A stretch of 64,000 nucleotides of DNA from Shimia sp040370365 (lineage in GTDB: Bacteria; Pseudomonadota; Alphaproteobacteria; Rhodobacterales; Rhodobacteraceae): NCBI RefSeq assembly GCF_040370365.1, contig NZ_BAABWQ010000001.1:1116001-1180000 (forward strand). The letters run 5' to 3'. A program made the position numbers and the translations under genes. The stretch's first letter is position 1. Every line of letters starts with the position of its first letter. Below the pieces are notes generated by a model. The model did not search any database. It saw only the letters and a program-made list of their open reading frames with translations, and had not been told where the DNA came from. Positions 43,926-52,038 of the stretch are shown here, piece by piece.

Positions 43926-44758
43926 TGAAACATGTCAAAGTTGGTGATCTCGCCATAGGCAATGACCTTCCCCTGACGGTCATTGCTGGCCCATGTCAGC
44001 TGGAAAGCAAAGACCACGCTGAAATGATCGCGGGCACGATGAAAGAGGCCTGCGCAGCAGCGGGCGCCCAATATGTGTTCAAGGCGAGCTATGATAAGGC
44101 CAATCGCACCTCACTTTCGGGGGTGCGCGGCTTGGGCATTGAGGCTGGTCTGGCTGTACTGGATGGCATCCGCCGCGACTTTGGCGTTCCGGTCCTGACC
44201 GATGTGCACACCGAAGAACAATGTGCCGTGGCCGCTGAGGCCGTGGATATTCTGCAAATCCCCGCCTTCCTGTGTCGCCAAACCGACATGCTCTTGGCCG
44301 CAGGCAACACCGGCGCCGCGGTGAATGTCAAAAAGGGACAGTTTCTGGCCCCTTGGGAGATGGGCAATATCGTCACCAAGATCGAGAGCACGGGCAACAC
44401 CAACATCCTGCTGACGGAACGAGGCACCTCTTTTGGCTACAACACGCTTGTGGCGGACATGCGCTCCCTGCCCCAAATGGCCAAAACCGGCTACCCGGTG
44501 GTGATGGATGCCACTCATTCCGTGCAACAACCCGGCGGCCAAGGCGGCAGCTCTGGCGGGCAACGTGAATTCGCCCCGGTCATGGCGCGGGCCGCTGTGA
44601 GTATTGGAACTGCTGCTGTTTTCATCGAAACGCACCAAGATCCGGACACGGCACCATCTGATGGTCCAAATATGATCCATCTTGACCAAATGCCTCATCT
44701 CATTGACACATTGATGCGCTTTGATGCGCTGGCAAAAGCCCACCCGATTCAGATTTGA
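43925..44758 (+). CDS. kdsA: 3-deoxy-8-phosphooctulonate synthase (KDO-8-P synthase)
   Basis: 277 residues. It condenses phosphoenolpyruvate with arabinose 5-phosphate to KDO 8-phosphate, used for lipopolysaccharide and for the KDO linkers of capsules. Conserved stretches include VIAGPCQLES (about 20-29), FKASYDKANRTS (about 51-62), LTDVHTEEQ and MDATHSVQQPGGQGG. The gene starts inside the stop of the KpsE-like gene (TAATG) and precedes a phosphomannomutase by 32 bases, which supports a surface-polysaccharide role. It may be the only kdsA of the cell or a capsule-dedicated copy; this window cannot decide. Confidence 0.95.
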   Translation: MKHVKVGDLAIGNDLPLTVIAGPCQLESKDHAEMIAGTMKEACAAAGAQYVFKASYDKANRTSLSGVRGLGIEAGLAVLDGIRRDFGVPVLTDVHTEEQCAVAAEAVDILQIPAFLCRQTDMLLAAGNTGAAVNVKKGQFLAPWEMGNIVTKIESTGNTNILLTERGTSFGYNTLVADMRSLPQMAKTGYPVVMDATHSVQQPGGQGGSSGGQREFAPVMARAAVSIGTAAVFIETHQDPDTAPSDGPNMIHLDQMPHLIDTLMRFDALAKAHPIQI

Positions 44759-44790
44759 CCAAGACCATTTAGAGCAAGAAAGACACTTTC

Positions 44791-46287
44791 ATGAAAAAGC
44801 CATCGCCTGACGTGCGCCCAAACACCTGGGAATTCCTGCGTGACCCGATGATCGCCCCCACAGGGTTTCGCGAATATGATGCCCGCTGGCAGTACCCAGA
44901 AGCGATCAATCTTCCCGGCATGACTGCGCTTGGCTTCGGCCTTGGCACTCAGATGCGCCGCAGGGGTATTGAGCCTGTGATCGCCGTTGGCAATGACTAC
45001 CGTGATTACTCCGTGGCCATCAAAATGGCACTGATCGTTGGCCTTATGAAGGCCGGCATTCACGTGAAAGACATCGGCCCGGCGTTGTCCCCAATGGCCT
45101 ATTTTGCGCAATTCCATCTGGACGCGCCCGCGGTGGCAATGGTCACCGCCTCTCACAACCCCAATGGCTGGACCGGCGTGAAAATGGGTTTTGAAAAGCC
45201 ACTGACACATGGCCCCGATGAAATGGGCGAGCTTCGCGACATTGTGCTCAATGGCGATTTTGATGCCCATGACGGGGGCAAACATGAAATCATCGATGGG
45301 GTACGCGAAGCCTACATTGACGATCTGGTTGGCGATTTCAAAATGTCGCGCCCACTGAAAGTCGTCTGCGCAACGGGCAACGGCACCGCCGCCGCCTTTG
45401 CGCCGGAAATCTTCAAACGCATTGGGGTCGAGATTGTCGATAGCCACTGTGATCTCGACTATACCTTCCCGCACTACAACCCAAACCCCGAAGCCATGGA
45501 AATGCTGCATGACATGTCAGACAGCGTGAAAAAATCTGGCGCCGATTTGGCGCTTGGGTTTGATGGTGATGGTGACCGCTGTGGCGTTGTGGACGACGAA
45601 GGCGAAGAGATTTTTGCCGACAAAGTTGGCGTGATCATGGCCAAAGACCTTGGCAAAATTTACCCCAACGCGACCTTTGTAGCAGATGTGAAATCCACCG
45701 GGCTCTATGCCGCTGACCCTGACTTGTTGGCGACCGGTGCCAAAACCGATTACTGGAAAACCGGCCACAGCCATATGAAGCGCCGCGTACATGAATTGGG
45801 CGCCTTGGCCGGCTTTGAAAAATCCGGCCACTACTTTCTCGCGGAACCAATCGGGCGCGGCTATGACTGCGGCATGCGGGTTGCAGTTGAGGTCTGCAAA
45901 ATGCTGGACCGCAACCCAGACATGAAAATGTCAGACATGCGCAAAGCCCTGCCCAAAACATGGTCCACACCAACCATGTCCCCCTATGCTGCTGACACCG
46001 AGAAATACGACATTCTTGAGCGTCTGGTGGCCAAGCTTGTCGCAAAATTTGAGGCCGGTGACACCTTTGCTGGTCGTGCCATCAAAGAGGTGGTGACCGT
46101 GAACGGCGCGCGCGTGATTTTGGACAATGGAAGCTGGGGTCTTGTACGCGCCAGCTCCAACACACCAAACTTGGTGGTGGTGATCGAAAGCAACGACAGC
46201 GAAGAAGAGATGCGCGCCATCTTCGCCGACATTGATGCGGTTATCCGCACCGAACCCGGCGTGGGCGACTACGATCAGACGATCTAA
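44791..46287 (+). CDS. Phosphomannomutase/phosphoglucomutase
   Basis: 498 residues, the AlgC/ManB type. Phosphoserine loop VTASHNPNGW (Ser121), metal-binding loop GFDGDGDRCGVV, sugar-binding loop near FEKSGHYF (Glu/Ser pair), and phosphate-binding loop VRASSNTPNLVV near the end. It interconverts hexose 6-phosphates and 1-phosphates to feed GDP-mannose or UDP-glucose for surface polysaccharides. It is cotranscribed with kdsA and the capsule export genes. Length fits the family (about 460-500). Confidence 0.92.
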   Translation: MKKPSPDVRPNTWEFLRDPMIAPTGFREYDARWQYPEAINLPGMTALGFGLGTQMRRRGIEPVIAVGNDYRDYSVAIKMALIVGLMKAGIHVKDIGPALSPMAYFAQFHLDAPAVAMVTASHNPNGWTGVKMGFEKPLTHGPDEMGELRDIVLNGDFDAHDGGKHEIIDGVREAYIDDLVGDFKMSRPLKVVCATGNGTAAAFAPEIFKRIGVEIVDSHCDLDYTFPHYNPNPEAMEMLHDMSDSVKKSGADLALGFDGDGDRCGVVDDEGEEIFADKVGVIMAKDLGKIYPNATFVADVKSTGLYAADPDLLATGAKTDYWKTGHSHMKRRVHELGALAGFEKSGHYFLAEPIGRGYDCGMRVAVEVCKMLDRNPDMKMSDMRKALPKTWSTPTMSPYAADTEKYDILERLVAKLVAKFEAGDTFAGRAIKEVVTVNGARVILDNGSWGLVRASSNTPNLVVVIESNDSEEEMRAIFADIDAVIRTEPGVGDYDQTI

Positions 46288-46298
46288 AAGGCTCGATT

Positions 46299-46904
46299 TT
46301 GCGTGTGTACCTCGCAATTTCTGTATTTTTTGTGGCGGTCGCCATTGTGACCGCCGCAACCATACAACTCAACATCATCCCGACGTCTATTGCCCTTGGC
46401 GCCGCAAGTGTGGCCTCAATGCTGATCGTTCTTCTGCTAACAAGGCGGCGCAAGCGACCTGAAGCGGCGCCAACCAGCTCGGCAGACATGCTCATCGTCG
46501 ATGGCTCCAACGTGATGTTCTGGAAAGAAAACACGCCCGACATTCAAACCGTGCAACGGTTGGTTGACCATCTCCGAAACAAAGGCTTCAAAGTTGGCGT
46601 CATCTTTGACGCCTCCGCAGGTCATGTGCTTTTTCAGCGCTACATTGACGACGATGAGTTCGCCAAGTTATTGAAATTAAAAACCGACGAGTGTTTTGTC
46701 GTGCCCAAGGGCACAATTGCGGACGCATACATCCTACAGGCAGCACGGGATCTGGATGCTGGGGTTGTGACAAATGACCGTTACCGCGACTGGGTGGATA
46801 AGTTTCCCGAAGTCCGCACGCCAGGATTTCTGATTGGAGGACGCGTCCAGAACGGCGCCTTTGCTCTGAACAGTCAGATTGCGGCGCCAACCAGCTCCGC
46901 CTGA
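46299..46904 (+). CDS. Membrane-anchored NYN/Zc3h12a-type ribonuclease
   Basis: 201 residues. Two membrane segments at about 4-22 and 28-48, a basic stop-transfer (RRRKR), then a PIN-like nuclease domain: IVDGSNVMFW (Asp68), VGVIFDASAGHVLF, CFVVPKGTIADAYIL and VTNDRYRDW. These acidic residues match the metal-binding set of NYN/Zc3h12a RNases. The domain should face the cytoplasm. The TTG start at 46299 is likely, with AAAAGG upstream; GTG at 46305 is an alternative. It lies 11 bases after the mutase gene and may be cotranscribed. The RNA target is unknown. Confidence 0.72.
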   Translation: MRVYLAISVFFVAVAIVTAATIQLNIIPTSIALGAASVASMLIVLLLTRRRKRPEAAPTSSADMLIVDGSNVMFWKENTPDIQTVQRLVDHLRNKGFKVGVIFDASAGHVLFQRYIDDDEFAKLLKLKTDECFVVPKGTIADAYILQAARDLDAGVVTNDRYRDWVDKFPEVRTPGFLIGGRVQNGAFALNSQIAAPTSSA

Positions 46905-46948
46905 CCAGGTCGCAGCACACCTCACCATCCCGCGATCAGTGTCTCTGC

Positions 46949-47161
46949 CTATGTCTCCTCCGGTTCATATTCCAGAATATCGCCCGGCTGACAGCCAAGG
47001 TGTGCGCAGATCGCCTCTAATGTATTGAAGCGTATCCCCTTCACCTTGCCTGATTTCAGCAGGCTCAGGTTGGTTTCTGTCAATCCAATCGCCTGCGCCA
47101 GCTCGCGCGAGGTCATCTTGCGTTTCACCAGTTCCATATCAAGGTTGATGCGTATCGGCAT
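46949..47161 (-). CDS. XRE/Cro-type HTH regulator (YozG-like)
   Basis: 70 residues, a bare HTH domain: KRKMTSRELAQAIGLTETNLSLLKSGKVKGIRFNTLEAICAHLGCQPGDIL, cited here by its core ELAQAIGLTETNLSLLKSG (about 20-38). The pairing with a DUF2975 membrane protein nine bases upstream is a recurrent bacterial module. The regulator probably controls its own operon; the signal is unknown. The tail is acidic (EYEPEET). Confidence 0.85.
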   Translation of the reverse strand: MPIRINLDMELVKRKMTSRELAQAIGLTETNLSLLKSGKVKGIRFNTLEAICAHLGCQPGDILEYEPEET

Positions 47162-47170
47162 GAGATCTCC

Positions 47171-47680
47171 TCAAAGGAATTGGCTGTTTTCATCGGCAAT
47201 GTCTTGGGCCTGCCGCAGCGATTGACTGATCGCCAGAAACACCACCGCTAAAACCAGAAACACGATCTCGATGTCCAGCGGGAACAGCTCTGACGTTGGG
47301 CGTTGTTCTGCTGGCAGGTGCAGTGTCAGCAACACCGGCAACAGACTCAAGATCACTGTGTTGCTCACCCAAAACGCCATAAACGCATAGGCGCAGCGCC
47401 GCAGATACAGCGCCAACGTCGCAAAGCCTCTTGGATCGCGCAGCACCAAAATCCTGTCCAGCGCCCAAAACGCAGCCGCCAAACACCCCAATGCCAACAG
47501 CATCATGCCCAACCCAACAATCAACGCCCACATAGGCGCCACAGGCGTATCAAGTGGCAGCTCAAGCGTGTCCATCAGCATCTCTGTCTCGCCAAGAAAC
47601 GCAGTGATCCACAAAACGGCCACCCCAAAACTGAACACCAAAATCGTGACCAACATGGCCAGACGGGCAAGTAATTTCAT
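47171..47680 (-). CDS. DUF2975 membrane protein
   Basis: 169 residues from ATG 47680 (MKLLARLAMLVTILVFSFGV), with four membrane segments at about 5-27, 48-70, 92-115 and 130-155. This fits DUF2975, which is regularly encoded next to a small YozG-like HTH protein, as here. The longer reading from 47752 adds a Cys-rich leader and is not needed. No activity is known for the family; membrane sensing of stress by the pair is a guess. Confidence 0.78.
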   Translation of the reverse strand: MKLLARLAMLVTILVFSFGVAVLWITAFLGETEMLMDTLELPLDTPVAPMWALIVGLGMMLLALGCLAAAFWALDRILVLRDPRGFATLALYLRRCAYAFMAFWVSNTVILSLLPVLLTLHLPAEQRPTSELFPLDIEIVFLVLAVVFLAISQSLRQAQDIADENSQFL

Positions 47681-47835
47681 GTTTTTGCTCCAAAAGTTGT
47701 TGCGCCTCACTAAATCAATTAAACAAAACATGCAATGTTTTTCGTAAAACATAAAACTTTCCGCTTGAAATGAAAAACAGCCAGCCTTAGATAGCCGCCA
47801 TCACAGACAAGACTGATTTCAAAAAGGACTCACCC

Positions 47836-48210
47836 ATGACACACAACACGCTGACCGTTTGCTTGCTTGCCTCCATCACCCTTGGCTTGGGCGCTTGTAC
47901 TTCTCCTGTTGATCGCCCCCTCACCGTGGACGGTACGCGCAACGCTCATTTTGATGGCGACTACAACGCCTGCCATGCGCAAGCGGCCTCCTTCACCAAC
48001 GGCGCAGGCATGCAATCCGCCGCAGCAGGTGCCGCAATCGGCGCGGCCATTGGCGCGCTTGAGGCGGATGATGAATGGGAAGGCGCCTTGGCCGGGGCCG
48101 CCATTGGCGGGTTGGTTGGCTCCGCAGAAAACGCCTCTGCAACGGAGGATGAGCGTCGCAACGTCCTGATCCGCTGTATGCAGAACCGCGGCCATGACGT
48201 GATCGGCTAA
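47836..48210 (+). CDS. Glycine-zipper lipoprotein
   Basis: 124 residues. Type II signal peptide with lipobox LGAC (Cys21 to be lipidated), so it is probably anchored to the outer membrane. A glycine-zipper region (about 60-96: AAAGAAIGAAIGAL and GALAGAAIGGLVG, split by an acidic EADDEWE link) could form two packed membrane-associated helices. One Cys near 46 and one near 114 could form a disulfide. It resembles small Rickettsia-17-kDa/OmpA-zipper-like lipoproteins in layout only. It is monocistronic, with a clear terminator. Confidence 0.75.
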   Translation: MTHNTLTVCLLASITLGLGACTSPVDRPLTVDGTRNAHFDGDYNACHAQAASFTNGAGMQSAAAGAAIGAAIGALEADDEWEGALAGAAIGGLVGSAENASATEDERRNVLIRCMQNRGHDVIG

Positions 48211-48231
48211 GCCCAGAACGACCGAGGAAAA

Positions 48232-48256
48232 CCCGCGCCAATATTCTTGGCGCGGG
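48232..48256 (+). terminator. Terminator between the lipoprotein and M3 peptidase genes
   Basis: Perfect 10-bp stem CCCGCGCCAA/TTGGCGCGGG with a TATTC loop, followed by CTTCATT. On the minus strand it is followed by GTTTTCC, so it may serve the convergent peptidase gene too. Confidence 0.75.
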
Positions 48257-48287
48257 CTTCATTCAAATGCTGAGGTTGTTGGCCGCG

Positions 48288-50300
48288 TTAGGCCGCCAAA
48301 CCGCGCCCCTTCAAAAGCGCGTCAACGCCGGGCAACCGCCCACGGAACCGCTTGTAAAGCGCTGCAGCGTCTACCGATCCCCCCGTGGACAAGATATGAG
48401 TTTCAAGCGCCTTGGCGGTTTCAGGGTCAAAGGCGCTTCCGGCCTCTTCAAAGGCTTCAAACGCATCAGCATCCATCACCTCAGACCACATGTAACTGTA
48501 GTAGCCAGAGCTGTAGCCATCCCCAGCAAACACATGCGCAAAATGCGGTGTAGCATGGCGCATGGTGATCGCAGCAGGCATACCCAGCTCAGTCAAAAGT
48601 TCGGCTTGCTTGGCAATTGGGTCACTCGGTGCATCCCCCTCATGGAACGCCAAATCAACCAATGCTGATGCCACATATTCCACGGTTGCGAAGCCCTGAT
48701 CGAAATTGGCCGCGCCCAGCACTTTCTTGAGCATCGCCGCGGGCATCGCCTCGCCCGTGTCTGCATGGGTGGCAAATTCGGCCAACACCTCTGGCACCTC
48801 AAGCCAATGTTCATACAACTGGCTTGGCAGCTCTACAAAATCACGCGCCACCGAAGTGCCTGAAACACTTTCATAGGTCACATTGGACAACATCTGATGC
48901 AATGCGTGGCCAAATTCATGGAACAGCGTGCGCGCGTCATCATAGGACAACAACGCCGGATCAGCCTTTGCAAAATTGCAGACATTGATCACAACCGGCC
49001 CCTGCACCTCTGGGAATTTCGCTTGTCCGCGCATCGCAGAGCACCAAGCCCCCGAGCGTTTTCCGCCTCGTGCGAAATAGTCTCCAATAAACACCGCCAC
49101 ATGCGCGCCATCGCGGGTCACTTCCCAGGCACGGCAATCGTCGTGATAGAGCGGCACGTCCAGTTCTCTGAACTTAAGCCCAAACAGCTTGGTGGCACAG
49201 TCAAAGCTCGCCGCAATCATCCGGTCAAGCTGCAGATACGGCTTTAGCGTCGCCTCATCCAGATCATGCTCTGCCTTACGACGCTTTTCCGCATAATAGC
49301 GCCAGTCCCAAGGGGCCAAGTCACCATTCACACCATCCGCATGCATCATCTCGGTCAACACCGCCGCATCAGCCTCGGCCTGCGCTTTGGCCGGGGCCCA
49401 GACATCCATCAACAAGCCGCGCACAGCTTCCGGCGTCTTGGCCATCTCTGTTTCCAGCTTGTAGTCAGCAAAACTGTCGTACCCCAACAGCTGTGCACGC
49501 TCTTGACGCAGCGCCAAAATCTCACCCGCAATGGCGCGATTGTCGGTCTCACCCCCATTGGCGCCGCGTGCCACCCAAGCTGCAAAAGCCTTCTCCCGCA
49601 AATCGCGGCGGGGTGAGAATTGCAGAAACGGCACAATGATAGAACGCGATAAGGTCACAACGGGCCCACCGGCCTCTTTCTCCTCACCTGCGGCCCGCGC
49701 TGCATCGATGGCAAAGTCGGGTAATCCCTCCAGATCACCTTCTGCCAGCGGCATGAACCACGACCGCTCGTCCGCCAAAAGGTTCTGCGTGAACTCTGTG
49801 CCCAACACGGCCAAACGGCCTTTGATCTCTTTCATGCGATCGTCATCCGCGCCTTCCAGCGCTGCGCCACCGCGCACAAATCCACGATGGGTTAGCATCA
49901 GGACCCGCTGCTGCTCTTCACTCAGATCAAGGGAGTCCCGCGCCTCCCAAACAGTTTTGATCCGGCCAAACAGCGCTTTGTTGGCCGAAATCTCTGCCGA
50001 ATGCGCCGCCAGCTTTGGCGAAAACGCACGCTGCAGATCTTCGCGCGCCGGGTTGCTGTCGGCGCCGGCCACGGAGAAGAACACCGACAGCACTTTGTTC
50101 AGGCTTTCACCTGCAACTTCCATGGCCTCAATTGTGTTGGCAAAGCTCGGCGACTCCGCACTGTCGGCAATGGCATCAACCTCGGCTTTATGTGCAATCA
50201 AAGCCTCCTCAAAGGCGGGGGCAAAATCGGTGTCTGAAATTTTGTCAAACGGGGCCAATTTGAACGGGGTGTCCCAGTCGGACAGAAGCGGATTTGTCAT
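48288..50300 (-). CDS. M3-family zinc metallopeptidase (oligopeptidase A/Dcp type)
   Basis: 670 residues from ATG 50300, with AAAGGAGAT upstream. The zinc site is HEFGHALH at about 461-468, with the downstream Glu ligand in YESVSGTSVARDFVELPSQLYEHW. The N-terminus MTNPLLSDWDTPFKLAPFDKI matches oligopeptidase A/peptidyl-dipeptidase proteins without a signal, so it is cytoplasmic. It degrades short peptides, including cleaved signal peptides. The in-frame extension to 50453 is Cys/Arg-rich and lacks homology. It stands alone, convergent with the lipoprotein gene. Confidence 0.92.
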   Translation of the reverse strand: MTNPLLSDWDTPFKLAPFDKISDTDFAPAFEEALIAHKAEVDAIADSAESPSFANTIEAMEVAGESLNKVLSVFFSVAGADSNPAREDLQRAFSPKLAAHSAEISANKALFGRIKTVWEARDSLDLSEEQQRVLMLTHRGFVRGGAALEGADDDRMKEIKGRLAVLGTEFTQNLLADERSWFMPLAEGDLEGLPDFAIDAARAAGEEKEAGGPVVTLSRSIIVPFLQFSPRRDLREKAFAAWVARGANGGETDNRAIAGEILALRQERAQLLGYDSFADYKLETEMAKTPEAVRGLLMDVWAPAKAQAEADAAVLTEMMHADGVNGDLAPWDWRYYAEKRRKAEHDLDEATLKPYLQLDRMIAASFDCATKLFGLKFRELDVPLYHDDCRAWEVTRDGAHVAVFIGDYFARGGKRSGAWCSAMRGQAKFPEVQGPVVINVCNFAKADPALLSYDDARTLFHEFGHALHQMLSNVTYESVSGTSVARDFVELPSQLYEHWLEVPEVLAEFATHADTGEAMPAAMLKKVLGAANFDQGFATVEYVASALVDLAFHEGDAPSDPIAKQAELLTELGMPAAITMRHATPHFAHVFAGDGYSSGYYSYMWSEVMDADAFEAFEEAGSAFDPETAKALETHILSTGGSVDAAALYKRFRGRLPGVDALLKGRGLAA

Positions 50301-50468
50301 CAGGTGAATCTCCTTTGCGCATACCCTAGGCACGCCTCTCAGAAGGTGCAATCCGCCTCGCCTGATCGTGCATTTATGAACGCAAACATGCCGAGATGAG
50401 CATTCATGTGCACGCATCGCCACAGCTGCAAAACAGCCGAGATACAGACGCAATACCGACGTCGAAAA

Positions 50469-51524
50469 TCAGCGTTTTTTGCCGCCACAGGTCGGACAAT
50501 CCGCACGGGGTTTTAGCCCAATTTTTCGGGTCTCTCCCCACAGCGCGTCATAGATCATCATCTCGCCGCGCAACGCAGCCCCTGCACCGGTGATGACCTT
50601 AATTGCCTCTGCTGCCATCATTGTGCCCACCACACCTGGCAAGGGCCCTACCACCCCAGCCTCTGAACAACTTGGTGCCAGTTCTGGGGCAGGCGCTTCG
50701 GGAAAAATACAGTGATAACAGGGCGTTCCATTGGCAACATCAAAAACGCTCAATTGGCCTTCCCATTGTGAAAGCGCCCCTGAAATCAAAGGCTTGCCTT
50801 GAGTCACGCAAACCTCATTGACCATATATCGCGTGTCAAAATTGTCTGTGCCATCCAGCACCAGATCGTATTCCCCAATGATTTCTTCTGCGTCATCTAC
50901 GGTCAAACGACGCGGATAGGGCACCACCTCCACAAAGGGGTTCTGCGCCGTCATCGCCTCTGCCGCCGACAGCACCTTTGGTGTCCCAATTGCAGCATCC
51001 GTGTGGATCACTTGCCGCTGTAGATTGGAATTGTCGACCACGTCGTCGTCCACCACCCCAATACGCCCCACACCCGCCGCCGCCAAATACAGCAAAACTG
51101 GCGATCCAAGGCCACCCGCGCCTACAACCAACACTTTGGCATCTTTTAGTTTTTTCTGCCCTAGCCCGCCCAATTCACGCAACACAATATGACGCGCATA
51201 TCGGTTTAGCTCTGTCTCACTAAACAGCTCCTGCGCCGTCTCTTCCTGCTCTTGCGCCGCCAGATTAGCATCCGCTTTTGTTCGCAACCGCTGCAAAATT
51301 GAAGAATAGGACAAGACAATCGCCACCACCGCGCCAAGGATCAGCCACATAGCCAAACTGCCGCCAGTTGCCACTGCCAAAGGATGCTCCGGCGGAAAAG
51401 CCACCTGCACCCCAATGACCGCAAGGTATAGCAATCCAGTCATGGTCCAGCGCGCGCTTTTGGGGGCGCCCGTCGCCCATCCAACGCCCCACAAACCTGC
51501 CGCCATTGCAAGCACCAACACCAT
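50469..51524 (-). CDS. moeB: HesA/MoeB/ThiF-family adenylyltransferase with N-terminal membrane segments
   Basis: 351 residues. Residues 1-75 form two or three hydrophobic helices (LVLAMAAGLWGVGWATG, WTMTGLLYLAVIGVQVAF, LAMWLILGAVVAIVLSY), then a linker and the E1-like domain from about 100 (ELNRYARHIVLRELGGLGQK). The ATP site is VVGAGGLGSP (135-142). Zinc cysteines are the CYHC and CPTC pairs. The enzyme adenylates the C-terminal glycine of MoaD or ThiS for molybdopterin or thiamine synthesis. The membrane tether is unusual compared with E. coli MoeB (249 residues). It overlaps the dut stop (TGATG). Confidence 0.87.
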   Translation of the reverse strand: MVLVLAMAAGLWGVGWATGAPKSARWTMTGLLYLAVIGVQVAFPPEHPLAVATGGSLAMWLILGAVVAIVLSYSSILQRLRTKADANLAAQEQEETAQELFSETELNRYARHIVLRELGGLGQKKLKDAKVLVVGAGGLGSPVLLYLAAAGVGRIGVVDDDVVDNSNLQRQVIHTDAAIGTPKVLSAAEAMTAQNPFVEVVPYPRRLTVDDAEEIIGEYDLVLDGTDNFDTRYMVNEVCVTQGKPLISGALSQWEGQLSVFDVANGTPCYHCIFPEAPAPELAPSCSEAGVVGPLPGVVGTMMAAEAIKVITGAGAALRGEMMIYDALWGETRKIGLKPRADCPTCGGKKR

Positions 51525-51991
51525 CAGCTGATCCCCGTCGACCCAAACCCGCCCTGCCCGCGTTCGGTTTCGCTAAGATCTTGTTCTAATTCGAATTCTG
51601 CAACCACCACAGGCGCAACAACCATCTGCGCAACCCGCATCCCATGGCTGATTTTTATTGGTTTTTGCCCGGCATTCAGTACGATTACCCCCAGCGGGCC
51701 GCGATAATCGCTATCAATGGTGCCCGGACTATTTGGCAACGTCAGCCCCTGCTTTAGCGCCAGACCAGAGCGTGGCCGCATCTGCACTTCAAAGCCAACT
51801 GGGATCTCAAGCGACAAACCTGTGGGCACCAAAGTACGGTCTCCCGGAACAAGCGTTATCCCATCCCGCTGCTCTGGCGCGAAATTCGCCCGCACATCGG
51901 CGCCTGCAGCACCTGCGGTCTCATAGGAAGGCAGCGGCACATCTCTGTCCGCACCCGCCAACCATTTCAGTTTGATCGGCACGTTTGCCAT
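51524..51991 (-). CDS. dut: Deoxyuridine 5'-triphosphate nucleotidohydrolase
   Basis: 155 residues of trimeric dUTPase. Motif 1 near AGADVRANF, motif 2 PRSGLALKQG, motif 3 NSPGTIDSDYRGPLGVIVLN (about 85-104), motif 4 GMRVAQMVVAPV and the C-terminal arm GQGGFGSTG. It hydrolyses dUTP to dUMP, keeping uracil out of DNA and supplying dTMP synthesis. It lies between coaBC and the moeB-like gene, an order common in Rhodobacterales, with a 47-base gap from coaBC. Confidence 0.96.
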   Translation of the reverse strand: MANVPIKLKWLAGADRDVPLPSYETAGAAGADVRANFAPEQRDGITLVPGDRTLVPTGLSLEIPVGFEVQMRPRSGLALKQGLTLPNSPGTIDSDYRGPLGVIVLNAGQKPIKISHGMRVAQMVVAPVVVAEFELEQDLSETERGQGGFGSTGIS

Positions 51992-52038
51992 CGTTTATCT
52001 ACTCCAAAATCTCGCATCAGAGGCCACGCGACCTCGCG

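Noticed and set aside
49531..50307. 258-codon plus-strand frame
   Set aside because: Antisense to the M3 peptidase, Ser/Ala-rich and without any known motif.
50340..50460. GTGCAT...ATGTGCAC imperfect inverted repeat upstream of the M3 peptidase gene
   Set aside because: Arms are only partly complementary with a long spacer; not enough to claim an operator.
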